Positions 34,809 through 44,300 of a DNA stretch of 64,000 nt are shown one piece after another (position 1 is the first letter of the stretch; the number at the start of each line of letters is the position of its first letter). The DNA lies in the NCBI GenBank assembly GCA_947494035.1, contig CANLTN010000012.1, forward strand, positions 1-64,000. The letters are read 5' to 3'. The position numbers and the translations under genes are program-made. Source of the DNA: Pseudovibrio sp947494035 (lineage in GTDB: Bacteria; Pseudomonadota; Alphaproteobacteria; Rhizobiales; Stappiaceae). The notes below the pieces were generated by a model that was not told where the DNA came from, made no database searches, and saw only the letters and a list, made by a program, of their open reading frames with translations.

Positions 34809-36098
34809 ATGGACAAAATTCGTATTGTCGGTGGTAATCAGCTGAATGGTGTTATTCCGATTTCAGGCGCGAAGAATGCTGCGCTGCCTTTGATGATCGC
34901 GTCATTGCTTTGTGATGATACACTGACCCTTGAGAACGTTCCCCGACTGCGCGATGTCGCTCTTCTCACCCAGATTCTTTCAAACCACGGCGTTGATTAC
35001 TCCGTCGATGGCAAACGCGCTGGTCAGGATACAATGACCGGCCAGACCATTCACCTGAATGCGAGCAATATCGTTGACACCACCGCTCCCTATGAGCTGG
35101 TCTCCAAGATGCGTGCAAGCTTCTGGGTCATCGGTCCTTTGCTGGCACGAATGCACACGGCGCGTGTTTCTTTGCCGGGTGGCTGTGCAATCGGTACACG
35201 TCCGGTGGACTTCTTCATTGACGGGCTGAAGGCCCTCGGTGCCGACATCGAGATGGACCGCGGTTATGTTCAGGCAGACGCCAAGGGCGGCCTTAAAGGT
35301 GGCCGTGTTGTCTTCCCGCATGTGTCTGTTGGTGCAACCCATACAGTCATGATGGCGGCCACTCTGGCAAAAGGCGAGAGCGTTATCGAAAACGCCGCGC
35401 AGGAACCAGAGGTCACCGATCTTGCAAACTGCCTCATTGGCATGGGCGCAAAGATCGAAGGTGCAGGTACAGACACCATCCGCATTCAGGGTGTGGAGAG
35501 CCTTGGCGCACATCGCCATCCGGTTATTCCTGACCGCATCGAAACCGGCACCTACGCAATGGCTGTTGCTATGACCGGTGGGGAAGTCACGTTGGAAGGT
35601 GCGCGCGGTGATCTGCTTGACAGCGCGCTGGATATCCTCCGCCAGACTGGTACGGAAATTACCGAAACCAATATGGGCCTTAAAGTCAGCCGCAATGGTG
35701 CTGGTATCAATCCGGTCGACATTTCGACTGAGCCATTCCCGGGCTTCCCGACAGACTTGCAGGCGCAGTTCATGGCACTCATGACCCGCTCCAAGGGTGT
35801 CAGCAAAATCACCGAGAACATCTTTGAAAACCGCTTCATGCACGTTCAGGAACTGGCCCGCCTCGGCGCCAAGATTACATTGGACGGTCAGATCGCATCC
35901 GTTGAGGGCGTTGAAACCTTGCGTGGCGCTCAGGTGATGGCAACAGACCTTCGAGCCTCCGTTTCTCTCGTCATTGCTGGTCTGGCTGCTGAGGGTGAGA
36001 CCACCGTCAGCCGTGTCTACCACCTTGACCGTGGTTTTGAGCGGCTGGAAGATAAACTTTCCCGCTGCGGCGCGGTGATTGAGCGCATCTCTGCCTGA
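34809..36098 (+). CDS. murA: UDP-N-acetylglucosamine 1-carboxyvinyltransferase
   Basis: 429 residues from ATG 34809 (MDKIRIVGGNQLNG). The active-site loop LPGGCAIGTRPVD carries the catalytic cysteine (residue 126), the fosfomycin target. KNAALPLMIASLL and RFMHVQELARLGA are further conserved blocks. It makes UDP-GlcNAc-enolpyruvate, the first committed step of peptidoglycan synthesis. It heads a conserved alphaproteobacterial gene run. Confidence 0.96.
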   Translation: MDKIRIVGGNQLNGVIPISGAKNAALPLMIASLLCDDTLTLENVPRLRDVALLTQILSNHGVDYSVDGKRAGQDTMTGQTIHLNASNIVDTTAPYELVSKMRASFWVIGPLLARMHTARVSLPGGCAIGTRPVDFFIDGLKALGADIEMDRGYVQADAKGGLKGGRVVFPHVSVGATHTVMMAATLAKGESVIENAAQEPEVTDLANCLIGMGAKIEGAGTDTIRIQGVESLGAHRHPVIPDRIETGTYAMAVAMTGGEVTLEGARGDLLDSALDILRQTGTEITETNMGLKVSRNGAGINPVDISTEPFPGFPTDLQAQFMALMTRSKGVSKITENIFENRFMHVQELARLGAKITLDGQIASVEGVETLRGAQVMATDLRASVSLVIAGLAAEGETTVSRVYHLDRGFERLEDKLSRCGAVIERISA

Positions 36099-36120
36099 TA
36101 AACAGTGAACTAACTGTTTG

Positions 36121-36152
36121 AACCCGGACTGTTTTTCAGGCCGGGTTTTTTC
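36121..36152 (+). terminator. Rho-independent terminator after murA
   Basis: AACCCGG pairs with CCGGGTT around a 13-base loop, followed by six T residues. Confidence 0.88.
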
Positions 36153-36304
36153 ATGGATTTTTTCGCAACGAAACTGCAGCGTATCCCCGTGCTTGAAATC
36201 CCATGTGTTCATTCATAGATATTTTTCTATAAATTGTTGTAATAGGAAGTATGTCCCGCGCGTATCTACGATGTGCGGGACAAATAATTCTGCAAGGGAC
36301 CAAT

Positions 36305-36751
36305 ATGGAACAGGTAAAACCAATGAAGCTGATGGCGCTGGATAAGGAAGATTTGCAGATTATCTCTTCCATGATTCAGGATAGCGTTCTGAAGCTCGCG
36401 GATATCAAGTACTTACCTGCCGAGCGTCGTCTGGTTCTGACAATGAACCGATACCTTTGGGAAACAGACGCCAGCAAGCAGAAACAAAGAATGCGCGCCC
36501 GTTCTGTTCTGTCCATCTCGCGGGTAGATGCAGTCAAAGCGCAAAAAATCAATCAATCAAACAAGGACATGGTCCTGTCTCTGCTCTGTGTGCTGTTTGA
36601 AGAGACAAATGCACCAGCAGGTCAGTTGAAGCTTGAGTTTTCCGGTGGGGCTGTTATTGCAGCAAATATCGAGTGCATCGAAGCGCAGCTTGCAGATCTG
36701 GGCGCTGTTTGGGAAACCGATAACAGACCCGAACATCATCTGGAAGGCTAA
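36305..36751 (+). CDS. DUF2948 family protein
   Basis: 148 residues from ATG 36305 with AAGGGA upstream; the frame is open to 36251. The sequence MKLMALDKEDLQIISSMIQDSVLKLADIKYLPAERRLVLTMNRYLWE is the DUF2948 signature. The function is unknown, but the gene sits between murA and hisD in many Alphaproteobacteria, which supports the identification. Confidence 0.9.
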   Translation: MEQVKPMKLMALDKEDLQIISSMIQDSVLKLADIKYLPAERRLVLTMNRYLWETDASKQKQRMRARSVLSISRVDAVKAQKINQSNKDMVLSLLCVLFEETNAPAGQLKLEFSGGAVIAANIECIEAQLADLGAVWETDNRPEHHLEG

Positions 36752-36877
36752 TTGGAAAGCGCGGTATAGTTTCGTAAAATACCCGTACAACCTGAAGGCT
36801 TGGATCCTCTATCGAATAATCTAACATAATCTCGGGAAGGACTTTTCCGGGAAATAAAATAAATTGGGAATGATAAC

Positions 36878-38173
36878 GTGGCGATAAAGCTCTCCTCAAA
36901 GTCTGAAGGTTTCGAAGACGAAATTCGTGCCCTGCTTGGAAGCAAGCGGGAAACTTCAGAGGACGTGGACCATATCGTGCGCGACATTCTGCGGGATGTC
37001 GAAACGCGCGGGGATGCTGCCGTGCTCGATTACACCAATAAATTTGACCGCATGTCGGCCAAGTCTATGGACGAGCTTAAAGTAACCGAAGCTGAAATTG
37101 AGGCAGCTGTTGCTCAGATTCCGGCAAATACACTGGAAGCGCTGCAGCTTGCTCATGACCGGATTCGTTCTCACCACCAAAAGCAGCTGCCGGAAAGCTA
37201 CACCTACAAAGACGCAATCGGCGTAGAACTGGGTGCGATCTGGACCGCCGTTGAAGCCGTCGGTGTCTATGTCCCCGGTGGTCTTGCCAGTTATCCGTCC
37301 TCCGTTCTGATGAATGTCGTCCCTGCAAAAGTCGCGGGTGTAGAGCGGATCGTGATGGTTGTTCCGAGCCCGGACAATGTGCTCAACCCGCTCGTACTTG
37401 CAGCTGCCAAAATGGCTGGCGTCTCGGAGATTTACCGTATCGGTGGCGCTCAGGCTATTGGCGCACTCGCTTACGGCACTGAGACAATTGCGCCAGTTTC
37501 CAAAATCGTCGGCCCCGGTAATGCCTTCGTTTCCGCCGCAAAACGCCGCGTGTTCGGAACCGTCGGCATTGATATGATCGCTGGTCCCTCCGAAATCCTT
37601 GTTGTCGCTGACAAAAACAACAGTCCGGACTGGGTTGCTGTCGATTTGCTCTCTCAGGCAGAGCACGATCCGGTCGCCCAATCCATCCTCATCACGGACA
37701 GTGAAGAACTGGCTAGTGCCGTTGAAGAGGCAGTCGAGCGCCAGCTCACCACACTGCCACGCGCTGAAGTGGCCCGTCAGAGCTGGAATGACTTCGGCGC
37801 GATCATTACAGTCGATAATCTCGATGAGGCAATGGTGCTTTCCAACCGTTTTGCACCGGAACACCTCGAGCTTTGTGTTGATGACCCTGACGCACTGCTA
37901 CCGAAAATGAGAAACGCTGGTGCCGTCTTTGTGGGCCGTTATACGCCAGAGGCAATCGGCGACTATGTGGGCGGCTCCAACCACGTGCTGCCAACAGCTC
38001 GCTCGGCTCGTTTCTCCTCAGGCCTGTCAACGCTGGAATTCGTGAAAAGAACCTCGCTCTTGCGCTGTAACCCGGAAAATCTGGCGCAGATCGGTCCGGC
38101 AGCAGTCACCTTGGCAGAAGTAGAAGGCTTACAGGCCCACGGCCGTTCGGTATCCATTCGCTTAAATCACTAA
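36878..38173 (+). CDS. hisD: Histidinol dehydrogenase
   Basis: 431 residues from a GTG with GGGAA upstream. Conserved blocks: YVPGGLASYPSSVLMNVVPAKVAGV, IYRIGGAQAIGALAYGT, VGPGNAFVSAAKR, IDMIAGPSEILVVAD, QAEHDP and a C-terminal FSSGLSTLEFVKR. It oxidises L-histidinol to histidine in the last two steps of histidine synthesis. The UPF0262 gene follows 31 bases downstream. Confidence 0.96.
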   Translation: MAIKLSSKSEGFEDEIRALLGSKRETSEDVDHIVRDILRDVETRGDAAVLDYTNKFDRMSAKSMDELKVTEAEIEAAVAQIPANTLEALQLAHDRIRSHHQKQLPESYTYKDAIGVELGAIWTAVEAVGVYVPGGLASYPSSVLMNVVPAKVAGVERIVMVVPSPDNVLNPLVLAAAKMAGVSEIYRIGGAQAIGALAYGTETIAPVSKIVGPGNAFVSAAKRRVFGTVGIDMIAGPSEILVVADKNNSPDWVAVDLLSQAEHDPVAQSILITDSEELASAVEEAVERQLTTLPRAEVARQSWNDFGAIITVDNLDEAMVLSNRFAPEHLELCVDDPDALLPKMRNAGAVFVGRYTPEAIGDYVGGSNHVLPTARSARFSSGLSTLEFVKRTSLLRCNPENLAQIGPAAVTLAEVEGLQAHGRSVSIRLNH

Positions 38174-38204
38174 CCAACTGACCCAGTAGGGAAAAGATCG
38201 TTCG

Positions 38205-38714
38205 ATGAATAAGGAAGTCCCTGTAAACGAAGAGCAGAGACAAAAAGAAGGAGAGCGCCTCTTTGAGGTGGTCCTTGATCCTGATTCTATTATCCGCGCC
38301 GACAAAGACGTTGAGCGGGAGCGGAAGATTGCTATCTTTGATCTTGTAGAAGAAAACATGTTTTCTCCGGTCGGGCCCGATCAGGGCCCGTACCGACTGG
38401 ATCTGGCTATGATCAAGCGCAAGCTTGTACTGGGAGTTCGGGATGAAATGGGAAGTGAAATCGCAACCCATATCCTCTCTCTGACCCCTTTCCGGAAGAT
38501 CATCAAAGATTACTTCATGATTTGCGAGAGCTACTACGATGCAATTCGAAGTGCCTCTCCCAAACAAATTGAAGCGATCGATATGGGGCGTCGCGGACTG
38601 CATGACGACGGCGCCTGCATATTGGAAGAACGCCTGAAAGGGAAAATCACCATCGACCACCAAACCGCTCGCCGCCTGTTTACGCTCATTTGCGCTCTGC
38701 AACATCGGGGGTAG
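38205..38714 (+). CDS. UPF0262 family protein
   Basis: 169 residues. RLFEVVLDPDSIIRADKDVERERKIAIFDLVEENMF and YRLDLAMIKRKLVLGVRDE are family-diagnostic. The function is unknown. The fixed order hisD - UPF0262 - phosphatase - infA in Alphaproteobacteria supports the call. It ends two bases before the start of the phosphatase gene. Confidence 0.92.
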   Translation: MNKEVPVNEEQRQKEGERLFEVVLDPDSIIRADKDVERERKIAIFDLVEENMFSPVGPDQGPYRLDLAMIKRKLVLGVRDEMGSEIATHILSLTPFRKIIKDYFMICESYYDAIRSASPKQIEAIDMGRRGLHDDGACILEERLKGKITIDHQTARRLFTLICALQHRG

Positions 38715-38716
38715 AC

Positions 38717-39148
38717 ATGGCCGAGTTTATGTCACGGCCCAGTTCCATTCTGTTTATTTGCAGAATGAACGCGGTTCGCTCCCCGATGGCAGAGGGCTTG
38801 ACCAATCTGCTCTTTCCCAAAGAGGTCTACACGCGCTCCTGCGGTGTTTTTGCAGGTGAACGCGACCCCTTTGTTGATTCTGTCATGGAGGAGCTTGGGG
38901 TGGATCTGGGCAATCACCACCCCAAAACCTTTGAGGATCTGGCGGAGGAGGGGTTCGATCTGGTCGTAACGCTTGCCCCGGAAGCCCACCATATGGCATT
39001 GGAGCAAACACGCACCCAACACGTGGATGTCGAATATTGGCCGACAATTGATCCTACAGTGGCAACAGGCAGCCGGTCGCAGATTATGGATGCCTATAGA
39101 ATGGTCCGTGATACACTGAAGCGAAAAATCGAACAACGCATGCAATAA
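38717..39148 (+). CDS. Low-molecular-weight protein tyrosine phosphatase family protein
   Basis: 143 residues from ATG 38717, preceded by GGGGG; an upstream in-frame TTG at 38690 overlaps the previous gene. The P-loop is CRMNAVRS (C-x5-R-S), followed by PMAEGL. The acid Asp may be in WPTIDP near the C-terminal part. This variant lacks the second P-loop cysteine of typical LMW-PTP (CxxNxCRS), and family members are also annotated as arsenate-reductase-like. The substrate is unknown. The gene order is conserved with infA downstream. Confidence 0.87.
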   Translation: MAEFMSRPSSILFICRMNAVRSPMAEGLTNLLFPKEVYTRSCGVFAGERDPFVDSVMEELGVDLGNHHPKTFEDLAEEGFDLVVTLAPEAHHMALEQTRTQHVDVEYWPTIDPTVATGSRSQIMDAYRMVRDTLKRKIEQRMQ

Positions 39149-39320
39149 ACTGCTGAAAATGCTCTATCCGTAGTTTCAGTGTATGTTTTCCACCCTAAAA
39201 CAAGGAATATGCGGTAAAACTCGTCAAACAGCCCTCCAAGAAGTGGTGGAAGCCTGTTCACATTTGGCGAGTTATCCGGTAGGTTCCGCGAAAATTCCAT
39301 TTAACAAATCAGGAATCCTA

Positions 39321-39539
39321 ATGGCTAAAGAAGAAATGCTGGAGTTTCCAGGCGTCGTCGTCGAACTCCTTCCTAATGCGACTTTTCGTGTGAAACTTGA
39401 AAATGATCACGAAATCATCGCTCACACTGCTGGTCGTATGCGTAAGAACCGTATTCGTGTTCTGGCTGGCGATAAAGTGCTCGTGGAAATGACACCATAT
39501 GACCTGACGAAGGGTCGTATCACTTATCGTTACAAATAA
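39321..39539 (+). CDS. infA: Translation initiation factor IF-1
   Basis: 72 residues (MAKEEMLEFPGVVVELLPNA...GRMRKNRIRVLAGDKVLVEM... YDLTKGRITYRYK), an S1-like OB fold. The true start is ATG 39321, with AGGA nine bases upstream, inside a longer open frame. It binds the ribosomal A site during initiation. maf follows 82 bases downstream. Confidence 0.97.
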   Translation: MAKEEMLEFPGVVVELLPNATFRVKLENDHEIIAHTAGRMRKNRIRVLAGDKVLVEMTPYDLTKGRITYRYK

Positions 39540-39621
39540 ACGATCCGCTGAGCGCGGGTTCAATACGACGAACCTGCCTTAGTTGTACTCTGGTCTGAAA
39601 TTCTATCGGGGAACTGGCAAA

Positions 39622-40257
39622 ATGACCAAAGAACTGCCGCTGGTACTGGCCTCCGGGTCACCACGTCGTCTGGCGTTACTTCAGCAGATTGGTATTGAAC
39701 CGGACTTCCTCTTGCCAGCAGACATTGATGAGACGCCTGTGCGTGGGGAAAGCCCGCGTGCACTGGCGCAAAGACTTGCTCGCGGTAAAGCTGCCGCCGC
39801 ACGTGTTCTGATCGACAGGGATGATGATAAAGCAAATGCCATCATCCTGGGGTCGGATACGGTTGTTGCAGTGGGCCGCCGCGTTCTGCCTAAAGCTGAA
39901 AGTAAGGAGCAGGCCAGTGTTTGCCTTCAGCTTCTCTCCGGGCGTATGCACAAGGTCTATACCGGCGTTTGCGTGAACATGCCTGACGGTGTGGTCCGCA
40001 CAAAGCTGGTTGAAACCCGTGTCCGTTTCCGCCGCCTGTCCTCTCATGACACTGAGAAGTACCTCGCATCGGGCGAGTGGCGCGGCAAAGCGGGCGGATA
40101 CGCCATTCAGGGCCTCGCTGGCGCGTTTATAGCGCGCGTGATTGGGTCATACCCAAGCGTGGTCGGTTTGCCGCTCCTGGAGACTGCTAGCCTCCTGCAA
40201 TCGGCAGGCTACCCAGTTCAAAAGACTTGGGACGAAGACGCCGTTCCTGCTGCCTGA
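39622..40257 (+). CDS. maf: Maf-like nucleoside triphosphate pyrophosphatase
   Basis: 211 residues from ATG 39622 (GGGG upstream). The N-terminal LVLASGSPRRLALLQQIG and the GSDTVV motif with its catalytic aspartate are diagnostic, as is YAIQGLAGAF with VGLPLLET at the C-terminus. Relatives hydrolyse dTTP/UTP or modified pyrimidines and are linked to septum control. It belongs to the infA-maf-yacG run. Confidence 0.94.
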   Translation: MTKELPLVLASGSPRRLALLQQIGIEPDFLLPADIDETPVRGESPRALAQRLARGKAAAARVLIDRDDDKANAIILGSDTVVAVGRRVLPKAESKEQASVCLQLLSGRMHKVYTGVCVNMPDGVVRTKLVETRVRFRRLSSHDTEKYLASGEWRGKAGGYAIQGLAGAFIARVIGSYPSVVGLPLLETASLLQSAGYPVQKTWDEDAVPAA

Positions 40258-40268
40258 GATTTCATCTG

Positions 40269-40628
40269 TTATCGTGCAAATCCACCAACGGTTTGCAGGT
40301 ATCGTGGGGACAAGCTGGCAAGCGCGTCGCGTAGCTCTTGTGTCGGCTTACCGTAAACAGTCATTCCTGTTGGATGCAGCGTGTCCATGAACTGTTTGGC
40401 ATAGGTGCTTGAGAACCATGCCATATGCAGGATGGCTGCGTCGCTACTCTCGAAACTTGCAAAAATCTCGCTCGATTGCCCGTCTTCACTAAGGTACCAC
40501 ACATACGCCGTCGTTCCGCCCTGCATCTGTTGCACGGCTTTCGCCATCTCGACCATCAGGTCCTCAAAGACCTTGGGTTGAGTGGTCACCAGGCGCGATG
40601 TGAGGATCCAGGAAACTTCATTGTTCAT
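40269..40628 (-). CDS. Antibiotic-biosynthesis-monooxygenase (ABM)-like protein
   Basis: 119 residues with a ferredoxin-like dimeric alpha/beta-barrel pattern: EVSWILTSRLVTTQPKVFEDLMVEMAKAVQ, then AYVWYLSEDGQSSEIFASFESSDAAILHMAWF. It resembles ABM-domain or putative quinol monooxygenase proteins. The enzymatic activity is not provable. It is inserted between maf and yacG on the opposite strand, interrupting the usual order. A homopolymer tract lies upstream. Confidence 0.6.
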   Translation of the reverse strand: MNNEVSWILTSRLVTTQPKVFEDLMVEMAKAVQQMQGGTTAYVWYLSEDGQSSEIFASFESSDAAILHMAWFSSTYAKQFMDTLHPTGMTVYGKPTQELRDALASLSPRYLQTVGGFAR

Positions 40629-41019
40629 TATTCGCTACCCTAGCTTGCAAGATCGAATAAAACCCATCGTAAACTCCGGGCATCCTCGTAGAAGTGTTTG
40701 TTCTTCGAATTATCTGCCCCCCCCAAAAAAGAGTGCTTAGCCCCAAGATGTTGTCCTGAGTAATCTTAGTACGAACTTTATGCGCTGCAAAGTTGTTTGC
40801 ACCCAAACTGATTAACACCGTAGATTTAGGAAACAATTTCTACGTGTGAAGTAGCGGGACTACGCTCCGGACCCAAAATCATGCAGATCAAAAATTGATC
40901 TGACATTATGACTTGAAGTCCTGCAGGTTTCTGGCTAGAGGCACAGATAAATGCTCTGCCGCGCCGGACAGAAAACCGTCATATCCGCCAAGGATAGAAA
41001 CCAGCTGTTGAGAGATGCC
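40629..41019. other. 391-base region between the ABM-like gene and yacG
   Basis: It contains a C8-A6 homopolymer at 40717-40730, a possible slippage point. The frame upstream of yacG ATG 41020 is open to 40951 without conserved sequence. No operator was recognised. Confidence 0.5.
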
Positions 41020-41223
41020 ATGACGAAGCCATCAACCAAGTCGGCCAAGTGCCCGATCTGCAATAAACCAACGCAAGAGGCAACAAAGCCGTTTTGCTCA
41101 GTCAGGTGTAGGCAAGTGGATCTCAATAAATGGTTGAGTGGCAGCTACTCCGTGCCAGCCGTTGAGGAAGAATTCTCCGAAACTGATATGTCAGACCTAG
41201 AGAATCCACGTAATATGCATTGA
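41020..41223 (+). CDS. yacG: DNA gyrase inhibitor YacG (zinc-binding)
   Basis: 67 residues from ATG 41020. The four zinc cysteines are in KCPICNKPT and FCSVRCRQVDLNKWLSGSY, the family pattern. In E. coli YacG binds GyrB and blocks DNA binding. The place after maf is the usual one in Alphaproteobacteria. Confidence 0.93.
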   Translation: MTKPSTKSAKCPICNKPTQEATKPFCSVRCRQVDLNKWLSGSYSVPAVEEEFSETDMSDLENPRNMH

Positions 41224-41568
41224 GCATTTGGGGATAAATATTTCGAGAAATTGAAGGTTTTACAAATAATTTTCATCATATCAGTACAACTTTCAGCTCC
41301 GCAATTATTGAGCCAACAATTTGATATATTAATGGAAATATCAATAATCCAACCTCTTGAAACAGAGGGTAAAACCGGTCGCGACAAAAAAGTCAGGCTC
41401 TGAATTTTTTTTCAAATAGGTACTAATTTTTATCGAGTTTAGTCTTGTGCCTGTCTCCGTTATGGGCAATTGTACCGAGCGTGTTATTGGGAGGTTTGCG
41501 CGGATAAAGAGATTATCGCGTAGCCGTCTCGTTAAATTGCTTGGGGCAATTGGATAAGGGCAAGACCT
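41224..41568. other. 345-base region upstream of the 5'-nucleotidase gene
   Basis: AT-rich. No open frame of note. It should hold the promoter for the nucleotidase; GGGCAAG lies just before its ATG. Confidence 0.5.
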
Positions 41569-43167
41569 ATGAAAAAGCATCTCTTGGGCGCATCTGCGCT
41601 ATTGCTGTCTTTGGGCGTTTCCGCGCCGGCTATGGCAGATTTTAATCTGACCATTTTGCACACGAATGATTTCCATTCCCGCATCGAGCCAATCAACAAA
41701 TATGACTCGAATTGTTCCGCAAAGGATGATGCTGCAGGCAAGTGTTTGGGTGGCACTGCCCGTTTGGTAACAGCAGTCGAAGAGCGCCGCGCAGCAGCGG
41801 AAAACTCTATCCTCGTGGACGGTGGTGACCAGTTCCAGGGTTCCCTGTTCTACACTTACTACAAGGGTAAAGCTGCAGCAGAATTCATGAACGCTCTGGG
41901 TTACGACGCAATGACCGTCGGCAACCACGAATTCGACGATGGCCCGGAAGTTCTGCGTGGCTTCATGGATGCGGTTGAATTCCCTGTTCTGCTCGCAAAC
42001 GCTGACGTTTCCAAAGAAGCGAAACTCGTTGACGTTCTGATGCCAACAACAATTGTTGAGCGCGGCGGCGAGAAAATCGGCCTCATCGGCCTGACACCGG
42101 ATGACACCGGTGATCTTGCAAGCCCAGGTGAGAACGTTAAGTTCTTCGACCCAATCCAGGCAGCAACAACTCAGGTTGCAAAGCTGCAGGCTGAAGGCGT
42201 GAACAAGATCGTTATCCTGTCTCACTCTGGTTACGACGTTGACAAAAAAGTTGCAGCAGCTGTTTCAGGTATCGACGTGATCGTTGGTGGTCACACCAAC
42301 ACCTACCTGTCCAACACCTCTGACCGCGCTGAAGGTCCTTACCCAACTTGGGTTGCAGGTCCGGACGGAAAGAAAACTGCAATCGTATCTGCATACGCTT
42401 ACGGCAAGTTCCTCGGCGAGCTGAACGTAAAGTTTGACGACAACGGTGACGTGATCGAAGCAGCTGGTGAGCCAATCATCATGGACGCGAAGATCGCTGA
42501 AAACGATGAAATCAAAGCACGTATCGCTGAGCTGGCTGGTCCACTTGACGAAATCCGCACCGAAATCATCGGCGCAACCTCAGCTCCGGTTGATGGTGAC
42601 CGCAAGTCCTGCCGCGCACGTGAGTGTGAAATGGGTGTTCTCGTAGCAGACGCTATGCTTGCAGCAACCAAAGATCAGGGCGTTGAAATCGCAATTACCA
42701 ACGGTGGTGGTCTGCGCGCTTCTATCGACGCTGGCGAAGTAACCATGGGCGAAGCTCTGGCAGTTCTTCCTTTCCAGAACACTCTGGCGACCTTTGAGCT
42801 TCAGGGTAAGTTCATCAAAGTCGCTCTGGAAACCGGTCTGTCCCAGATCGAAGAAGGCGCTGGCCGCTTCCCACAGGTTGCTGGTCTGAAGTTCAGCTTC
42901 GACGCTTCCAAACCTGCTGGTGAGCGTGTGGTTGAAGTAACCTTGGCTGACGGTTCTGCAATCGACGCAGAAAAGGTCTACAAGCTTGCAACCAACAACT
43001 ACGTTCGTAACGGTGGTGACGGTTACAAGATCTTCGCTGCTGAAGGCAAAAACGCATACGACTACGGCCCTGGCCTTGAGTTCGTACTTGCTGACTACCT
43101 GAAAGCACAGGGTGGCGCATACCAGCCTAAACTTGACGGTCGCATCACCGATGCAACTGCAAAATAA
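41569..43167 (+). CDS. Periplasmic 5'-nucleotidase / metallophosphatase of the UshA family
   Basis: 532 residues. The signal peptide (1-24, KKHLLGASALLLSLGVS, cleavage near APAMA) precedes an N-terminal metallophosphatase domain: HTNDFHSRIEP (metal site 1), GGDQFQGS, GNHEFDDG, SHSGYDVD and GGHTN. The C-terminal domain has NGGGLRASID and TNNYVRNGGDGY, the substrate-binding region. It releases nucleosides and phosphate from periplasmic nucleotides. Codon use is strongly biased (many GGT, AAC, CTG), suggesting high expression. A strong terminator follows. Confidence 0.93.
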   Translation: MKKHLLGASALLLSLGVSAPAMADFNLTILHTNDFHSRIEPINKYDSNCSAKDDAAGKCLGGTARLVTAVEERRAAAENSILVDGGDQFQGSLFYTYYKGKAAAEFMNALGYDAMTVGNHEFDDGPEVLRGFMDAVEFPVLLANADVSKEAKLVDVLMPTTIVERGGEKIGLIGLTPDDTGDLASPGENVKFFDPIQAATTQVAKLQAEGVNKIVILSHSGYDVDKKVAAAVSGIDVIVGGHTNTYLSNTSDRAEGPYPTWVAGPDGKKTAIVSAYAYGKFLGELNVKFDDNGDVIEAAGEPIIMDAKIAENDEIKARIAELAGPLDEIRTEIIGATSAPVDGDRKSCRARECEMGVLVADAMLAATKDQGVEIAITNGGGLRASIDAGEVTMGEALAVLPFQNTLATFELQGKFIKVALETGLSQIEEGAGRFPQVAGLKFSFDASKPAGERVVEVTLADGSAIDAEKVYKLATNNYVRNGGDGYKIFAAEGKNAYDYGPGLEFVLADYLKAQGGAYQPKLDGRITDATAK

Positions 43168-43194
43168 GCTCACTCTTTTGAGTAAGTGAAGAAG

Positions 43195-43224
43195 AGCCGG
43201 AGGCAGCAGCCTCCGGCTTTTTTC
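43195..43224 (+). terminator. Rho-independent terminator after the 5'-nucleotidase gene
   Basis: AGCCGGAGGC pairs with GCCTCCGGCT around AGCA, followed by a T-run. Confidence 0.92.
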
Positions 43225-43357
43225 TTATTGTCCGGTGCAGATCAGGCACGCCACCAGAAGCGGTGTGCGTGATTACTCCTTTCAACCAAAGACTTGCACT
43301 GGGCTGCATACACCCCTTACAAAGATGCAGCTTCCAAATTTGAAAAGGCGTTGCAAC

Positions 43358-44257
43358 GTGAGCATTCTTGAAACCGAACAAAAACGGCTCCTTGATCGCT
43401 TTCACGCGCAAAAGCCAATCCGCTCATGGTCCATGATCATCTCCATCTTCGGAGATTGTGTTGCCCCGCGCGGCGGCGAGCTCTGGATGGGAAACATCAC
43501 CCAGATCATGCAGATGATCGGCATCAACTCTGGTGTGGTGCGCACAGCCATGTCCCGGCTGGCCTCTGACGGCTGGCTGGAGCGAACTCGCATTGGCCGC
43601 AACTCCTTCTACCGCCTCACAGATATGGGTAAAGAAGCGTTCGGTCAGGCAACCCCCCGCATCTATGCCCGCGGTCCGGCCAGAGGCAACGGAAGCTGGA
43701 TCACAGCCATCCTAAGTGATGGCGAGGACAAAGCCGAGCGCCGTGAGCGCTTGGTTGGGCGGGGGTTTGGCATAATTGCCCCAAATGTCCTGATCAAACC
43801 GTATAGCGGCCAACTATCGCCGCCGCAGTCCTGCGAAAAGATCGTCTACCTACAATCGAGAGCCCCAGCCGACAAGACCGCACAACTGGCACAGCAGGCA
43901 TGGAACCTTGAAAGCCTACAGCAAGGCTACAGCGAGTTCATCGCGACATATCGTGACCTTCATGATTGCCTTGAGGGCAACGCAGCCAGCGACTTGAACA
44001 TCTCATCAGAGACGGCGCTGATCCTGCGCATCATACTCATTCATGACCTCAGACGGCTGGTCCTGAAAGACCCGGAGCTGCCGTTGCAAGCCTTGCCGGA
44101 CAACTGGGCAGGGAGCATCGCCCGCGAACTTGCTGCAAGCATCTACAACACCCTTAGAAGTCGGGGCGAGTTTTGGCTTGATTCTAACGCCAAAAATGCT
44201 GCGGGCACTCTCCCACCGCCTGAGCCCGCATTTTTTGAACGGTTCCAACCTTTGTAA
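43358..44257 (+). CDS. paaX: Phenylacetate-pathway repressor PaaX
   Basis: 299 residues from GTG 43358 with AAGG upstream; the frame reaches back to 43235. The N-terminal winged helix (RSWSMIISIFGDCVAPRGGELWMGNITQIMQMIGINSGVVRTAMSRLASDGWLERTRIGRNSFY) is PaaX-like, and the C-terminal part has the family PaaX_C features. PaaX represses paa operons and is released by phenylacetyl-CoA. It is directly upstream of paaA in the same direction, and a 22-base palindrome lies between them. Confidence 0.9.
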   Translation: MSILETEQKRLLDRFHAQKPIRSWSMIISIFGDCVAPRGGELWMGNITQIMQMIGINSGVVRTAMSRLASDGWLERTRIGRNSFYRLTDMGKEAFGQATPRIYARGPARGNGSWITAILSDGEDKAERRERLVGRGFGIIAPNVLIKPYSGQLSPPQSCEKIVYLQSRAPADKTAQLAQQAWNLESLQQGYSEFIATYRDLHDCLEGNAASDLNISSETALILRIILIHDLRRLVLKDPELPLQALPDNWAGSIARELAASIYNTLRSRGEFWLDSNAKNAAGTLPPPEPAFFERFQPL

Positions 44258-44300
44258 TCATTAGCAAATTTAGAACTCTCCTAAAATGGACCATTAAATG

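Noticed and set aside
34980..36212. Long open frame antisense to murA (410 residues)
   Set aside because: It is the mirror of a highly conserved gene, has no ribosome binding site and no protein family signature.
36956..37864. Long open frame antisense to hisD (302 residues)
   Set aside because: It overlaps hisD completely; the amino-acid pattern is that expected from the hisD codon bias.
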